From Rhynchonema sp. JSB1_4 (taxonomy: Eukaryota; Nematoda; Chromadorea; Monhysterida; Xyalidae): a stretch of 64,000 nucleotides of DNA. Numbering within the stretch: position 1 is the stretch's first letter; each line of letters begins with the position of its first letter. The stretch is taken from assembly GCA_030248065.1 (NCBI GenBank), contig JASAMV010003636.1, forward strand, positions 1 through 64,000. Reading direction: 5' to 3'. The notes below the pieces were generated by a model. The model did not search any database and was not told the origin of the DNA. It saw only the letters and a program-made list of their open reading frames with translations. Below are positions 1 through 13,165 of this stretch, piece by piece. The position numbers and the translations under genes were made by a program.

Positions 1-268
1 AGGGGCCGTGTCAACTTTGAAGTCGAGTCCATTGGCATGGACTTGACTTGGGCATAGACAATTTTTGGTTGAGCTGCATTTTGCGATAGAATTCGCGCAC
101 AAGACTCATCCAACGTAAAGATTGCTCATTTGGTGCAGTGGAACAACATTTTTACGCTGGTCGAAATTAATGCACCAACTTTATCACAAAATACAGCTCT
201 CCCAAAATTTGCCCACGCCCGGCCTAGTCCATGCCAATGGACTGGCCTTCAAAGTTGATAATGCCCTA
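1..268. mobile_element. Palindromic MITE
   Basis: Ends are inverted repeats of about 40 bp: left AGGGGCCGTGTCAACTTTGA, right ending TCAAAGTTGATAATGCCCT, both followed inward by a CCATTGGCATGGAC-type block. The left end lies at the window edge, so the target duplication cannot be checked. Confidence 0.6.
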
Positions 269-1622
269 CGTTTCGGTGACATTTCGAATTAATCACAGGA
301 CATGTTTTTGATATCATTGTGCAACATTTTTTTTATTCTTTGGTATCATCGTCCCAGTGAACTGGTAACCAATAAATAATGCTGACTAGCACGGCGCCAC
401 AATGTTGAACCTCCAACAAAATCATAGATAAATGGGTGATCACTGATAACACAGTTGAGTATCTGCTATGACAATACTTTTCCACCGCAATTGGTCTCTG
501 TTGGATCAGTTCAGTAGCCAGCCAAGTAGCGCCAGAAATCTCCGCTGACGACATCATTATTCATGCATCCTGCAACCGAAAAAGGATCCCGGCGGCTTTC
601 AAACAGCTGTTCCCTTGTTGAATTGAATCTTTTCGAACCGATTTACCAGTTGCCACACAAATGCTTTTACTCCCAACGCTTCGCGACCGACTGAGCACAC
701 TTTTTCAAGGGAAAACCTGCAGAAAACTTAAGGTAGGGGGAAAGACCACGGAAACCAAGAAAAAAATAAGAAAAGTGAGAAAATCAGAAGATTACAGCTA
801 TATAAGTGCATGCACGTATGTACTCTATATGAAGAATGTACAGTGAATTCTACCCGTTACATTATACACTTGCGCTCTTGTTCAATGATTATTCGTGATG
901 ATTAATGTATACATTGGAAACATCTATTTGATATGGATGTGCCTCACTTATGTATTTTATATAGTTTGCCATCATCACCGCAGTTAATTTCCCACCATTG
1001 ATATCACATCTTTGAAGCATTGCCGAAGTGAACTGCTACCGTTAACTGTTATTAATGCAGAGAATAAGCCCCCAGGGGACTTATTTTGTATTTCCCGGTA
1101 TTATATACCTCGGTTGTTCTCCAACGCATACCGTAGTCTCCACAGACTTTTTGCCACTTTTCATGAGTCCGGAAATTATTTACGTTGCCGCCAATTCCGT
1201 TAAACGATAACCGTTGGCACGCGAAAGTGTCCATGTCGATGAAATATCGAAGAAGATGATGAATAGCCAGGATGTCTTCTTGATCCATCGGAAGGCTACA
1301 TACATCTTGCGGGCAGCAGAACTGAAAGTAACGATACTTTAATATCGGAGAATGCCGATTAATTCGCCGCCATGGGAAGCAGTGATACATTCACGCCAGC
1401 AAAAGTATTTGTCGCACAACAATCCACAAACAAACTATAAGAATCCACAGAAAATTTTGTCTGAATGGTAAAGTACGTCTCGCTGCAGATCACAAGCTCC
1501 CTATTTACAATTTTTCCAAAACATTTTTGCCGATATCGCCCTCACTGTGTTCAAGCAACTCAACCGGGATATCGGAAGAAATGTTTTTTTGAAAAATATA
1601 GATGCACACTGGTGATCTGCAC
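269..1622. other. Non-coding stretch without recognised features
   Basis: AT-rich sequence with no repeat copy recognised elsewhere in the window; it contains the unassigned frame at 1052-1390. Confidence 0.3.
1052..1390 (-). other. Unassigned open frame, possible exon
   Basis: A 112-codon minus-strand frame including DQEDILAIHHLLRYFIDMD and THEKWQKVCGDYG. Composition is protein-like, but no family is recognised and there is no second copy to compare. Confidence 0.15.
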
Positions 1623-1677
1623 TCAGCCGTGCTTTACCGTTCAGGAAAAATTCTTATAAAGTCATTGTGCGACCAAT
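1623..1677. mobile_element. Right-end fragment of the TTGGTCGCAC MITE family
   Basis: Matches the right ends of the full copies at 13342-13615 and 36154-36427 (AATTCTTATAAAGTCATTGT then GCGACCAA). Confidence 0.6.
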
Positions 1678-1772
1678 ACCGCCAAATTAACATATTGATC
1701 ACCATGATTACTTTTGGATTAGGTGTATATAGAGACGCAAAATATTACAATATTGTGGAGCAGCGAAGGTAA

Positions 1773-1959
1773 TGGCAAACTACGCCAACACCAGCACGAG
1801 CCTTTCGCAGCTGGCAGAATAGTGAAACATTCATACGTGGCTGCTGATTTGGGAAATGTTACACGTTGAAGAATACAAAGCGGAGCGTGATGATTTTCTC
1901 TTTCTATTCGTTTTGAATACACACCACCTTCGAAATCGGGCTCGTGTTGGCGTAGTTTG
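1773..1959. mobile_element. Short MITE with GGCAAACTACGCC ends
   Basis: Inverted ends GGCAAACTACGCCAACAC and GTGTTGGCGTAGTTTGCC, about 187 bp. Related copies lie at 24783-24968 and 29357-29540. Confidence 0.7.
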
Positions 1960-2057
1960 CCTTTACGCGCCCATTGAATATTGTCACGATGAGTCATGCA
2001 TCATAAAAAAGCACTAAAATAGATTTGAATTATGTAAAAATGCACAATGCCGATTTA

Positions 2058-2899
2058 GGCTGCCTTCACAATGGGTGGAATTTTCGAAACGGTGTAAAGG
2101 TCAGTTGGGTGTAGAGGTGGGTATAAAGTTCGGTCGAAAGCTCGGTCGGCGTAGCTCGGTGTAAACATTGCCTGTTATTAACATGGAATGTTTCAAGTTT
2201 ACACCGAGGTCTATCACACTGAGCTGTCGACCGAGCTTTCCACCGACCTTTACGCCCAACTGACCTTTACACCGTTTCGAAAATATCACCCAATGCATGC
2301 GCGTTTGCGCATTCGCGTTTGCGCGTCACATTTTTTGACGCGCATTCGTGTACACAATGCAAATATTCGATGCGCAAACGCGCAAATGCGCGAATGCGCA
2401 GTGCGCATCTGTGTTCACAATGGACATGCTCGTTTGCGCATCAGATTAGAATAGCGTGTGTATGTATGAAATTCGGAATAGCTGTTTTTTGCATTTTCAT
2501 GTCAAGGAACCTTCAGAACTTTGTATTGGGCAAAAGTAGTACAGTAGTGTAGAAATCAAAAAAGTTGGGCAAGCTATACTGAGCCAGAGTCTTATTCGGA
2601 AATGGCCTGATCTGATGTGGGGTGTGGACCCATCGGGAGTTGTTTGCTGTGAAAGAGCGACTTTTGAATGAATGAAACATAAACAATGGCTGAGCGATAA
2701 AATAACTAACGTAAAATGATCGCAACAGGTCGTCAGACCGTTTTTAAAACATAATTTGTTGAAATAATTATGTTTTTTTGCTTCGGGCAGGCCGGGCAGA
2801 CCAAACGCGCACGCAAAATTAGAACCAATCCGAATCGTATTTTTGCGATTGTCAAAAACGCGCAAACGCGCAAACCCGCATGATATGATGAAGGCAGCC
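2058..2899. mobile_element. PIF/Harbinger-like MITE (TTA duplication)
   Basis: Terminal inverted repeats GGCTGCCTTCA...TGAAGGCAGCC with a TTA duplication on both sides (2055-2057, 2900-2902). The left part holds a 240-bp inner palindrome (2075-2293) and a block of GCGCAAACGCGC-like repeats. A 3-bp TTA target is typical of PIF/Harbinger; no transposase is present. Confidence 0.6.
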
Positions 2900-3487
2900 T
2901 TAGCGCAATACGATATCCTATATCATACATCATATGTACTGTATGTACATCACAAGCCACCTAGCAACAACACGATAAATCTTGTTCGTCAAATCCAATT
3001 TTCAACGACTTAATTTTTTTACACTTCGTGAAGTTGTGGCACGTTCGACCAGTAGGTCTATATCGATCAAACAATCACCTGTACTTACATATGTGGATAA
3101 TGCAGTTTTATACTCAAAGCGTGTGCAAGGCAGAGCTGCCCATGCCGAGGGAACAGAAAAACACAACGTGTAAAAGACCCATAAAACACTGAAGTCGCTA
3201 TCAAACTTGGTGATCGGATGTGATCTGCCTTGGTCACGTGACTTCTTTGAATTAAGGATATTAAAAAAATTTTGTGATGCCACTCATTTTGACCAGCGTA
3301 AAAAATGTTCCCCGACCTAAAATCAATAACTAATAAGCTGGACGAAATTAGTGGCTACGGCAAATTTCTTAATATCTCTAATGCAAGAATCACGCGCTAC
3401 CAAGGAATGCACATCCGATCACCCAAGTTCGATATGGCTCTGAATGAATGAGTGGACATAAAATACGTGGTTCGGATCCATCTTATC
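2900..3487. other. Spacer 3' of receptor paralogue 1
   Basis: No gene seen. Parts (about 3190-3450) resemble 18280-18500, reflecting the receptor duplication. Confidence 0.3.
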
Positions 3488-6400
3488 CTAAACTGTGCAT
3501 TCACGTTGTAGTTGTGCCTCTTCACACTCGTTATTCATTGGGTGTAACGGAAATTGTTGCGCCGCCACCACCGGCGTATGTAAACCGAACTGCAATGTAT
3601 AATGTACACCCGCTGTGGTCATTTGCATTAAAGGGGGCGGCTATTCCGCATTTTGAATGCCCTAAAACGCTGCCAGACAGTTGTCTGGGAATTAGAAATG
3701 TCACAGACACATCGAATCAAAAGGATGCAACATACTCACAGGGAGCACTTTCTTTTTCATATGCAAATTGCACGTTCGTACAAAAAAACGCTACAATTTT
3801 TACCCAGATGTACAAAAGTCACATCACGCTGATACAATTATGACAGGGTACAATTGTATCCAGCTATAAAAGAAAATTTTCTAACTGGCATTGTAAGAAA
3901 GAGAAAATTGTATGTAGCTGTATGCACACCGGTGGGACCGTCTAACTCGATACAATTTGATTGTGTTTATCCATTATTTAACCTGGGCCCGATTGTTTTA
4001 AATAATGTTTATCATCTCTAGCAGCAATTTATTGGAAACTAATTTCATCAAACACGCGTTTTCATGGTTGCCTGAACGAAAAAAAATCGTGCGTCGAAAC
4101 ATGTTCAGCTCTATTGTATCCAGCTGCTAAAATTGCAACTGGACACAAAATTATTGCGGAAAGTGGATTTACAATTTCATTGCATGCAACTTTTGGCTAC
4201 AAATTGTAGGTTTTTATTCTATGAAATGAAAAGTGCTCCCTGGATATTCAAGAAGACCGTCAAGGCGCACAAAATAAGGTGCGGACCAGCCGATTTTCCA
4301 TCTATGCAATCCGTCTGAAGGCCTCTCGACGCAATTTGCTGACGTGTGTGCAGGTGTTCAGGATCAGTTTTACATCATTGGTTTTCCCAATTCTAAATTC
4401 GTACTTTCGATACGTGAAGAACAGTGTTGATGCACACACCAATTTCCGCACACATTCGTTGAACACTGGTGCTTTCTTTGTGTAAATGATGATGTTGACG
4501 CTGGCGTTCACGCCCTGTGCCATTCCGATCAGACAACCGAGGGACATCTGCACTTCTTGCGACACCTGCCATGCTTGGTGGTTATTATCCATAGGGGGTG
4601 GGATTTGGGCTTAAAGGGGGCACGACATTAAATATTTTTGGAATGTACTAAGTCTCTAATTTCGTTGCCTCATGCTTTCTTACAGACGCAGGGAAACTCC
4701 CGTTCGAAGTCGAAGCAGGCAACAAGCTCAACACGCAGTCAACAAGCCACGCGCAGCTGACACACACACCTTGTGTGACTGAAACATTCGAAACGTACAC
4801 GAGCCAGCTGCTTGGCTTGTTGACTGTGTGTTGAGCTTGTTGCCTGCTTCGACTTCGAACGGGAGGAGTTTTCCTGCGTCTGTAAAAATGCATGAGGCAG
4901 CGAAATTAGAAGCTTACTATGGCACATCCCAACATTGGTGCAGAAATGAAAAAGTGAGAACTACTGTCTCGCTGGACAAAATTAGTGGTTCGGATCTCTC
5001 TCACAGTGTGACCCACACGACAATTCCATGTGTTATGAAATTGTACCTCTTTAGAACAATGTACATGAGCCGACATCAGCTGCCTGGCTGTGGAATTCGT
5101 TTTTAAATATTTTCTTCTATCATTTTTCGACCTCGTAATTAGCACTCTATTTCGAGAGAAAGAAGTGGCCAGTCCCGATCAGGGTTGGGCAAAAAAAACG
5201 ACGGCGTTTTTTCTTAAAAAACGACGTTTTAAAAAAAACGCCTGGGTCGTTTTTCGTTTTTTAAATCCTGAATTTCCTTGATTTTCCCCGATTTTTTAAG
5301 GGAAAGTACCCTGATTTTCGAGGAAAATCAAGTTTTTGCCCCATTTTTTTCAAAAAATTTCCGGCCAATTTTTACTTTGCAGAGATACGTCGATATACGG
5401 AGTTTGACTTTCATTGATGACCCCGGCCAAAGTTGGTCCCATGATGCGGGTCTGATGATATGGAATGTTAACAACTCGCTAGAAAAGGGTTGAAACCCGT
5501 TTATTTTGCCTCAGAACTAGTGATGGGCTCGCGCCCAAAAATTTATTTTCGCTCGCTCTTCGCTCTTGGAGCGAGGAGCGAAATCACTCTTTCGCTCTTT
5601 TCGCTTTTTTTCGCTCTCAAGCAGTTCGCTCTCATTTTACTTTCTTGTTTAATTTACACTTGCTTTGAGCATGATAATAAGTGATACTAATTTTTTCCCC
5701 CAACACAACAAACACGAGTCATCATTTATGCTGAAAAAGAACATCATATCTATGTATGAATAAATCTTTATAAACAGACGATTTGGTACAAGTCGAAGAG
5801 CGAAAAAAGAGCGAAATTTGCAAAATGTGTTCGCTCGCTTTTCGCTCAATGAGCGAAGAGCGATTACACTCTTTCGCTCTTTGAGCGAAATTCAAAATTG
5901 GCTTCTGGCTTTTTTTGAACGAAAAAAGAGCGAAATTTTTAAGAGCTAGCCCATCTATCCTAAGAACACATAGAATTACTTCATTTAACCACGTTTTCTT
6001 ACCATAATGAGCGTTTTCCAAATTTTTTGGGGCATATTTCGGTCATCTGGACGTTTTAAAAAAACGGTTTTTTAAAAAAAGTTTTTTAAAAACGAATTTT
6101 TGAAGAAAAAAACGTTTTTTTGCCCAACCCTGGTCCCGATCACGCCACAACAAAGATGATAAGTAGACTGTACCGGCCAAAATAAACAAGACAGTGGTGA
6201 CTAAGCTCAGGCTCGTCACCCACTTTCATTGCCACGGACACGAACACAACGATGTTGGGTGTCATCCAGAGCAGCAGGTAGACGCCAACTGTCAGCAGAA
6301 TCATCTGAGTGAATTTAGCCTGCGTAAAAGTAAAAAGTCGCGGTTGAAAGCAGGGCAACGCAGAAGCACCAACGTGCAGGTGTGCAAAAATCACGCGACT

Positions 6401-9400
6401 ACATACTTGCAAAAGTACAGAGTGGCTAAAAAATACCATCCCGATCGTTGTAATTCTGGACATTTGTAAGCACTAACGTTACAGGTCGGATTGAATCCAT
6501 CTCTAACGCAATCGACTTAGACGAGATCCTGTGTGTGTTGGACGTGCGAAACAATTAAGGCCTGATGTTAGGTTACACGATATTTTTTCGACACCCTGTA
6601 CTTATGTGCAATCTGCTGGGATCGACAACCGGCATTTGAGATCACGTGGTCATTTGGTGCACTCACACTGATGATGACATGGTGTACCGTCGGTCTGCGA
6701 AAAATTCGTAATGGGGTTCCCGGAAAAGCGATAGACGACGAACGACATAAAGGCAACATGGCATCTTTAACGGCCTGAATAAGCCGAAACCTGTCTATTC
6801 ATCTCGACCAGCACGTTGTTCGGTCCTTGCCAGCGGGAGATAGTCTGTCCCATCTGTTGGTTTCGTGACCACACCAAGGCGTATAGAAGAAGCATCACCT
6901 GGAAAGTCAGGCTTTGTGATTCAAATATTTCCAGATTAGGAATTCCGCGACAATTTTTAGGCACACGGAATTCGATTTTATACGGATGTCAATTCACTGT
7001 GTTTTTAAAGAAATTTTGATCAGTTCCGAGTTCCGCAATTTTCAACACTTTGCGGAATCCCCGCGCGGTTCGTGTTCCGCATCTGGAACTATATAGATCA
7101 AGATTTTTGCATGCAATTAGTTCCGGATTCTGCATTCCGCGTGCAACCTGTGAGGTCCGCACTGAAGGGTCGACAAACGCGTTTGCAGGCTCACAAATGA
7201 GATAGATAAATACAGTCAATATTCGTTATAGCGATGTCAACGGGACAACACGAAAATTATCTTTATAACGAATATATCGTTATAGCGAATTCAGTATACT
7301 AAAGTAGAGACCTATTGCAAAAACAGAATTTAGGTGATCCAGCACGGCGTGAGTGCTTTCGTGTGCTTTGGAAATTATTGTTTTTGGCCGTAACACGCAA
7401 CACTCGTTTCTTTGTTGATTCACCATTCAATTTTTTGAATCGCATCACACGTTTTTATGTTCGCATTGTTGTTTGGGTTTGGGTGTCACGCATAACCCTC
7501 TGTGATGTACATATATGGGGCATGCAATGGAAAACGATCCATTTGGACATTTTTTTTATTTTTTGCTGCTGAGGGTCTCGAATATCGTTAATTCGAATAG
7601 TTGTATGGAATTTGCGTTGCGGGACATCCAAAAACGATATCATAACATAACTATCGAATACCGCCATAAGCGAATAGCTTAAAGGGTCTCCGCCATATAT
7701 ACGCGACCGAAACCAATCTCAATGAGACTTGGCATCGTAAGTGGGCTTGGTCCAAAACACTCACGGCCAAGAAAATGTTTTCCCATATCAGCTCCCTGTC
7801 TGAGCCAGGAGGGCTAAAAGGTAAAAAATTTTGACCCTACCTCAGCACCTTAAAATTAAAATATCAATCTGTTTCGCATATTCTTTGTGTGCAGTTTGTT
7901 CACAAATTTTTCATAAACGCCTTGGGTCTAATTTAGAACCATATGCACTTTTTTGGCACTACCACAGCTCGCGCTATTTTGTCAAAACCACGGAAATTTT
8001 CGAAAAAAAAATTTCCGTTGCATTTTCCGGTCACATAGAAAGCACACAGAGCTTTTATATAAAGTAGGCAAGAGAGCCCGTATATCATGCTATTCAGGCG
8101 ATCAATGACTAATTTTCCACCGCTGATAAGTTTCGACAAAAGCTCGCTCAACTGTGGTGAACCTCAACTTTTTTGCCATTTTCTGTGGATCCCAAGCACA
8201 CTTCTATCTTATATTTTCCTATTTTAGTAACAATGTACCGAGGTGATATATGGCACGCTAGATAGTAAAAATATAATTGTTGTTAATTATGTACAAATCT
8301 AGGTTGGTCCAGCTGCATGCTTGGAGGTACCAGCAATAAATGAGTTTTACACAAAATTCATAATTTTAGCAAATTTTCGCTTCCGTCATATTTTTAGCCT
8401 ACCGGAGTTTTCCACTTAAAGCCCTCCCCGAATAGAGCCCTCGGAGGCTCTAAGTGGAATATTTTCCACTTAAAGGTGCTGGTCAACAACCCATCGACTT
8501 CGTTTAATCTTGGGGGCAGTGCACCTGAACAAAGGTGGATTATCGTGTTACTCGACCCTGACTTGGGGAGTCGATTGGTTGCTTCCTGATGTTTCACAAC
8601 CGGGTTGAAGTTTGCCCCTCAGTGAAAAAATGCAAAAATTATGCCGGGTTTCCGTGGAAAGGATAATTAGCGGCAACGTTTAATAATTACAGAGTATCAA
8701 GCACCAACGTTTGTTTCATCAGTCTGATATACAGCTTTGCAGGAAACAGCTTGTATCCTGAAGGAGAAGTCATTTAGTTCCAAAAACCTGGTGTTTTTTT
8801 GGTCACCGTTTTCTTCGCCGATAATTTTAAGCATCTGCGATTGACCAGCAAATGTGTTGATCGGACACAAAAATCCTCTAATTACTGTGTACATAACCTG
8901 TGCTTTTGATTTCTTTGCACCAAATACAGCTAGCGCAATAATTCGGACAACATGCGCAAGTCGGTCATTATGGGCGTGCGCGACCCCAAAAAAGACAAAA
9001 CATTTTTGAGTGCTCGAATCTGCACGCTGTTTTTTAGCGCGCGCGCTGATAATGACCGACTTGCGCATGTTGTCCGAATTATTGTATTAGCTGTGTTTGG
9101 TGCAGAGAACTCAAAAGCACAGGTTATGTACACAGTAATTAGAGGATTTTTGTGTCCGATCAACACATTTGCTGGTCAATCGCAGATGCTTAAAATTATC
9201 GGCGAAGAAAACGGTGACCAAAAAACACTAGGTTTTTGGAACTAAATGTTTTCTCATTTAGGATGCAAGCTGTTTCCTGCAAAGCCGTATATCATATCGA
9301 TTAAATAAATGTTTGTGCTTGACATGCTGAAATTCTTAAACGTCGCCGTGAAATGTGCTTTCCACGGGAAGCCGGCATAACTTTTGCATTTTTTCATTGA

Positions 9401-12400
9401 GGGGCAAACTTCAACCTGGCCGTGAAACATCAGGAAGCAACGAATCGACTCTCCAAGTCAGAGTCGAGTAACACGATATCCCACCTTTCTTAATGTGCAC
9501 TGCCCCCAAGATTAAGCGAGGTCGATGGGTTGTTGACCAGCAGCTTTAAAGCCCCCGGGGGCTCTAATTGGACTTATTTTTTTACGGACCATTGATTTTA
9601 CATCGAACAGTAAACTTGCCAAAATAGTTCAAACTGTGTAAGAATGACCAAAATACCGCACTTTTCTGTTGTTTTACCAACGTTTTGCCACGTTTAGATG
9701 AAGATCCTCACAATCAGGTTGAAATATGGTATCAGAATGTCAAAATGCTGGCCTAAAGTGTCCCTACTGACAACGATGAAAACACCCAGTTTTCCACTTA
9801 AAGCCCCCGAGGGCTCTAATTGGATTTTTTCTTTCTGGTCAGAGGGTCCATTTTCCACCAATTTCCGCATAGAGCCCCCGGGGCTTTAAGTGGAAAGCTC
9901 CGGTACCTACATTTGTGACGGATTTGTGGCCTTTGCTGTCCGATGAAGCCCCAACGTTGTTGTTGTTTATCGATCAAAATCCAAAATTCTAGTTCTACGT
10001 ATCCTGAGAAAAATCATGTTAAGTGAAGGCACCGCAGACGCTGGTCCTGTTGTAAGCCCGGTTGTAGTTCCAAGTCCAACGCATGGGCCTCAATTAATAC
10101 GACTTTTCTCAAGATACGTTGGAGCTATAATTTTGAATTTTGATCGATAAACAACAATAACGTTTGGGCTTCATTGGACAGTAAAAGCCACAATTCATAC
10201 CCAACTGTAGATAGGCTAAAAATATGACGGAAGTGAAAATTTGCTAAAATTATGAATTTTGTGTAAAATTTATTTATTGCTCGTACCTCCAAGGATGCAG
10301 CTGGACCAACCTAGATTTGCACATAATTAACAACAATTATATTTTTACTGTCCAGCGTGCCATATATCACGTCGGTACATTGTTACTAAAATAGGAAAAT
10401 ATGAGATAGAAGTGTGCTTGGGAGCCACAGAAAATGGCAAAAAAGTTGAGGTTCACCACAGTTGAGCGAGCTTTTGTCGAAACTTATCAGCGGTGGAAAA
10501 TTAGTCATTGATCGCCTGAATAGCATGATATACGGGCTTTCTTGCCTACTTTATATAAAAGCTCTGCGTGCTTTCTATGTGACCGGAAAATACAACGGAA
10601 AATTTTTTTTCGAAAATTTCCGTGGTTTTGGCAAAATAGCGCGAGCTGTGGTAGCGCCAAAAAAGTGAATATGGTTCTAAATTAGACCCAAGGCGTTTAT
10701 GAAAAATTTGTGAACAAACTGCACACAAAGAATATGCGAAACAGATTGATATTTTAATTTTAAGGTGCTGAGGTAGGGTCAAAATTTTTTACCTTTTAGC
10801 CCTCCTGGCTCAGACAGGGAGCTGATATGGGGAAAAATTTTCTTGGCCATGAGTGTTTTGGACCAAGCCCACTTACGGTGCCAAGTCTCATTGAGATTGG
10901 TTTCGGTCGCGTATATATGGCGGAGCCCCTTTAAGTACTGCTAATTTTCGGGGCACGTTATATATCGTATATACATACATATGTATCGTTATAACGAACT
11001 AGACGGGACCCGTGCCTACGGCCCGGCGACAGCGCCGCGCCCGTGCCGTGCCACCCCCCCCCCCCCCGAGGACCCGTTAGCATACCCAAAGCTACCCGTC
11101 CGCCCTTCCGAGGGGGCCACACACATACATACATACATACGTCATCCTGTTTTAGTAGTAAAGATATATCGTTATAGCGAATATTGTTACAACGAATAGT
11201 GACTGTACGTAGCTCACGGTACGCTGTCAACCATAGGTCTCGTGCCCATTTTGGTGGTGCGTTTTTGATAGAAAATTTGCCGGCGGTGTGGCAAGTTGTC
11301 ACAATTTCTACGAACAAACGTACCAGCATTTCTGCAGCAACCATGCAGAGAAACGCGCTTGCGTACAGTGGCGGCCAGCAAACGGTCGGGTTGCAGTATG
11401 GGATCATTTTGTTCAGATCTCCTAATATGATGAACGTCACTGATATTAGAAATAGCCCGACGCTCAAGACAGTGATGCCTTAAAACATATGCATAAAAGC
11501 TCAAATGACGCGATTTCTAAAAAAGCGCATTTTGAAATCGAAGTATTGTGCTGCAGGCGGTGATTTTTTGGCTGTTTTTTTTACTAAATGCCGGATTAAG
11601 CTTGGAGATTCGTGCACCGCAAGCGTGGCACTCCGAAAGCACTGAACCCATGCGAAATTCAATTCAGCTGCGCGGCATTCATGCTGCACGTTTGTAAATC
11701 ATACCGCCGCGAGGCAGGAACATGCCGGATTCATGAAAATGTGCGCCGCAGAGAGGTCAAATAATCTGGCGTGGAGGGCCGCATTGATTCCACACTAAAG
11801 GTCGATTTATGCGTCTGACTTTCGGGAAGCAGAAGTCAAAATCCGAAGAAGTCACTACCACGCAGAAGTGCTCGGCAAGGCAGTGATTGCTTGTAGTGAT
11901 TGCCTGTTTCGCTCTGTCCATTGACCGCTTCCTGCCGTCTACTGTTCGTGCTCTGTTAATGAGCTAACCGAACGGGCAGTCACAAATTTCTGACTGCTAC
12001 TGCCGGACAGTCAGAGTATAAACCGACCTTGAAGAGTACCAAATAACACGAATCTCGCAATCCATCCGGCATTTTTCGTGTGCCAAAAACAGCCAAGAAA
12101 TACCGCCGACAACATCGGCATCAGTCCACCTCGTCCGGCTGCGAGCTGTTGATGTTTGGCTGTTCGATAGACAATCGGATTGCGTAGCGCGCGAAGTCGA
12201 TCGTAACCGATTATCAATACGAATAGAGGAGACGCTATAGTTGGATGTGTGGACCGGTTATGTTTGTCAGGCGGACAGGGGCAGCTGAGCAAAGCCGGTT
12301 TGAGCATGGTCACTTTGAACAAGAAAACTCTGGCAGAATCACAAAAGGCGGAATTTAATGATGATTAGGCCTGAGTAAGACTCCAATCCCACACATAAAA

Positions 12401-13165
12401 CTGAGCGTAGATGCAAGGCCATCCCTGATAACAAAATAAGCCTGAGCCAAAGCCATTGGAGCAAAACAAGATCTCTGCTACTCTTTTAACTGTGCTCTTT
12501 TTCTTTCTGAAAGATTTCTTTGCTCAATTGCCCTGCCAATAAATAAAGTTTGAAATACGATTAAAAACGCCAATGCAAATAATTGAACACCAACAAACCA
12601 AAACATCCGAATGAAATCATGCTGAACTCGGCGAGACATCGGCCCTTTGTGATCGCGATGCCCATGAATGCACGATATTGAGCTGCGACCTCGCCGATGC
12701 AACCGATGCCAATTGTCATGTCAAAAAGGGCCAACACGCCCAGATTTGCCAAACCGGGCGTTTCGCGCAGCTTTTTGAACCTGCGGTTGCACCCAAGCAA
12801 GATGCAGATAACATTGGCGCTGGTATAGGTTAACTGGAGATAGTAGATTGGTTTTTAGGCCGGGATCAGGCCAATATTTATGTATGTAGGCTTCGGCTGA
12901 GGCTTATGTCTAAATTTGAGCTAACCTAAGGCTCGAGCCTGAACCAGAGCCCAGGTTGGTACATATGTAGGACACGCAGTTTACCGCACCTTTTGGCAGA
13001 ATACAAATAATGAACCGACTTGGCAAACATGAGTAATATGAGAGCGTTGTTGAGCGTGGCAACGCAGCAGCACACAGCGAATATCGTGCCCTGTAGCACG
13101 TGGATCAGAGGGTGCACCATCAAACCACCGGTCAGGCCAAATGTGCCGTTGTCATTATTGCTCAT
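3488..13165 (-). CDS. Seven-transmembrane chemoreceptor-like GPCR, paralogue 1 (8 exons)
   Basis: Rhodopsin-like receptor, plasma membrane, probably chemosensory (Srsx-like by motif). Exons 5' to 3': 13165-13020, 12780-12599, 12234-12130, 11478-11324, 6898-6791, 6319-6224, 4565-4440, 3589-3488; all junctions are GT/AG and in phase, about 339 residues. Start ATG gives MSNNDNGTF, shared by all three paralogues; an upstream in-frame ATG at 13231 is not conserved. Exon 1 carries TM1, exon 2 TM2 and the TM3 Cys (KGRC), exon 3 the DRY-region variant YDRLRALRNPIVYR, exon 4 TM4 and extracellular loop 2 (IPYCNPTVCWPP), exons 4-5 TM5, exon 6 TM6 (LLLWMTPN), exon 7 TM7 (GVNASVNIIIY). Intron 4 (4.4 kb) and intron 6 (1.7 kb) are swollen by transposons. 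Exon 4 is one codon shorter than in the paralogues, and the C-terminal tail is nine residues longer because the stop has moved. Ligand unknown; family placement is inferred from motifs. Confidence 0.8.
5180..6132. mobile_element. hAT-like non-autonomous transposon in receptor 1 intron 6
   Basis: Ends CAGGGTTGGGCA...TGCCCAACCCTG with an exact 8-bp target duplication GTCCCGAT (5172-5179 and 6133-6140). The interior contains A/T runs, AAAACG motifs and many GAGCGAAA repeats (about 5530-5950). 953 bp, no transposase. Confidence 0.85.
8402..9903. mobile_element. CCGG-ended MITE inserted in the TTAA palindrome
   Basis: Ends CCGGAGTTTTCCACTTAAAG and its inverted form CTTTAAGTGGAAAGCTCCGG, flanked by TA (8400-8401, 9904-9905). 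The family carries internal AGAGCCCCCGGGGGCT boxes. This copy is enlarged by an inner fold-back (8478-9548). Confidence 0.75.
8478..9548. repeat. Long fold-back palindrome, centre near 8950
   Basis: The two halves are near-perfect reverse complements. The outer ends read GCTGGTCAACAACCCATCGA and its complement; the inner arms share CATGCGCAAGTCGGTCATTA. The outer-end family also forms the composite at 49190-55605. Confidence 0.75.
10997..11155. mobile_element. SINE-like repeat copy
   Basis: GC-rich head (AGACGGGACCCGTGCCTACG), a poly-C run, GGGGGCCACA, then a CATA-repeat tail. Also at 14572-14765 and 52146-52310. Its promoter type is not established. Confidence 0.5.

Larger units (their letters stand above)
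7683..10930. mobile_element. TTAA-flanked long-palindrome element (piggyBac-like ends)
   Basis: Begins AGGGTCTCCGCC and ends GGCGGAGCCCCT, with TTAA on each side (7679-7682, 10931-10934). The arms are about 700 bp each (7683-8395 pairs with 10215-10930) with few mismatches. A second, truncated copy lies at 47500-49043 without the inner insertion. TTAA targeting is typical of piggyBac; no transposase is present. Confidence 0.75.
7213..11205. mobile_element. Tc1/pogo-like element carrying nested insertions, receptor 1 intron 4
   Basis: Ends CAGTCAATATTCGTT and AACGAATAGTGACTG are inverted and flanked by TA (7211-7212, 11206-11207). Internal CGTTATAGCGAAT motifs repeat near both ends. The element was later invaded by the TTAA palindrome and a SINE-like copy. 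Confidence 0.65.

Noticed and set aside
8697..9245. Two mirrored frames sharing RKSVI and MYTVIRGFLCPINTFAGQ
   Set aside because: They are the two arms of one DNA palindrome read on opposite strands; the duplication comes from the fold-back, not from a gene pair.
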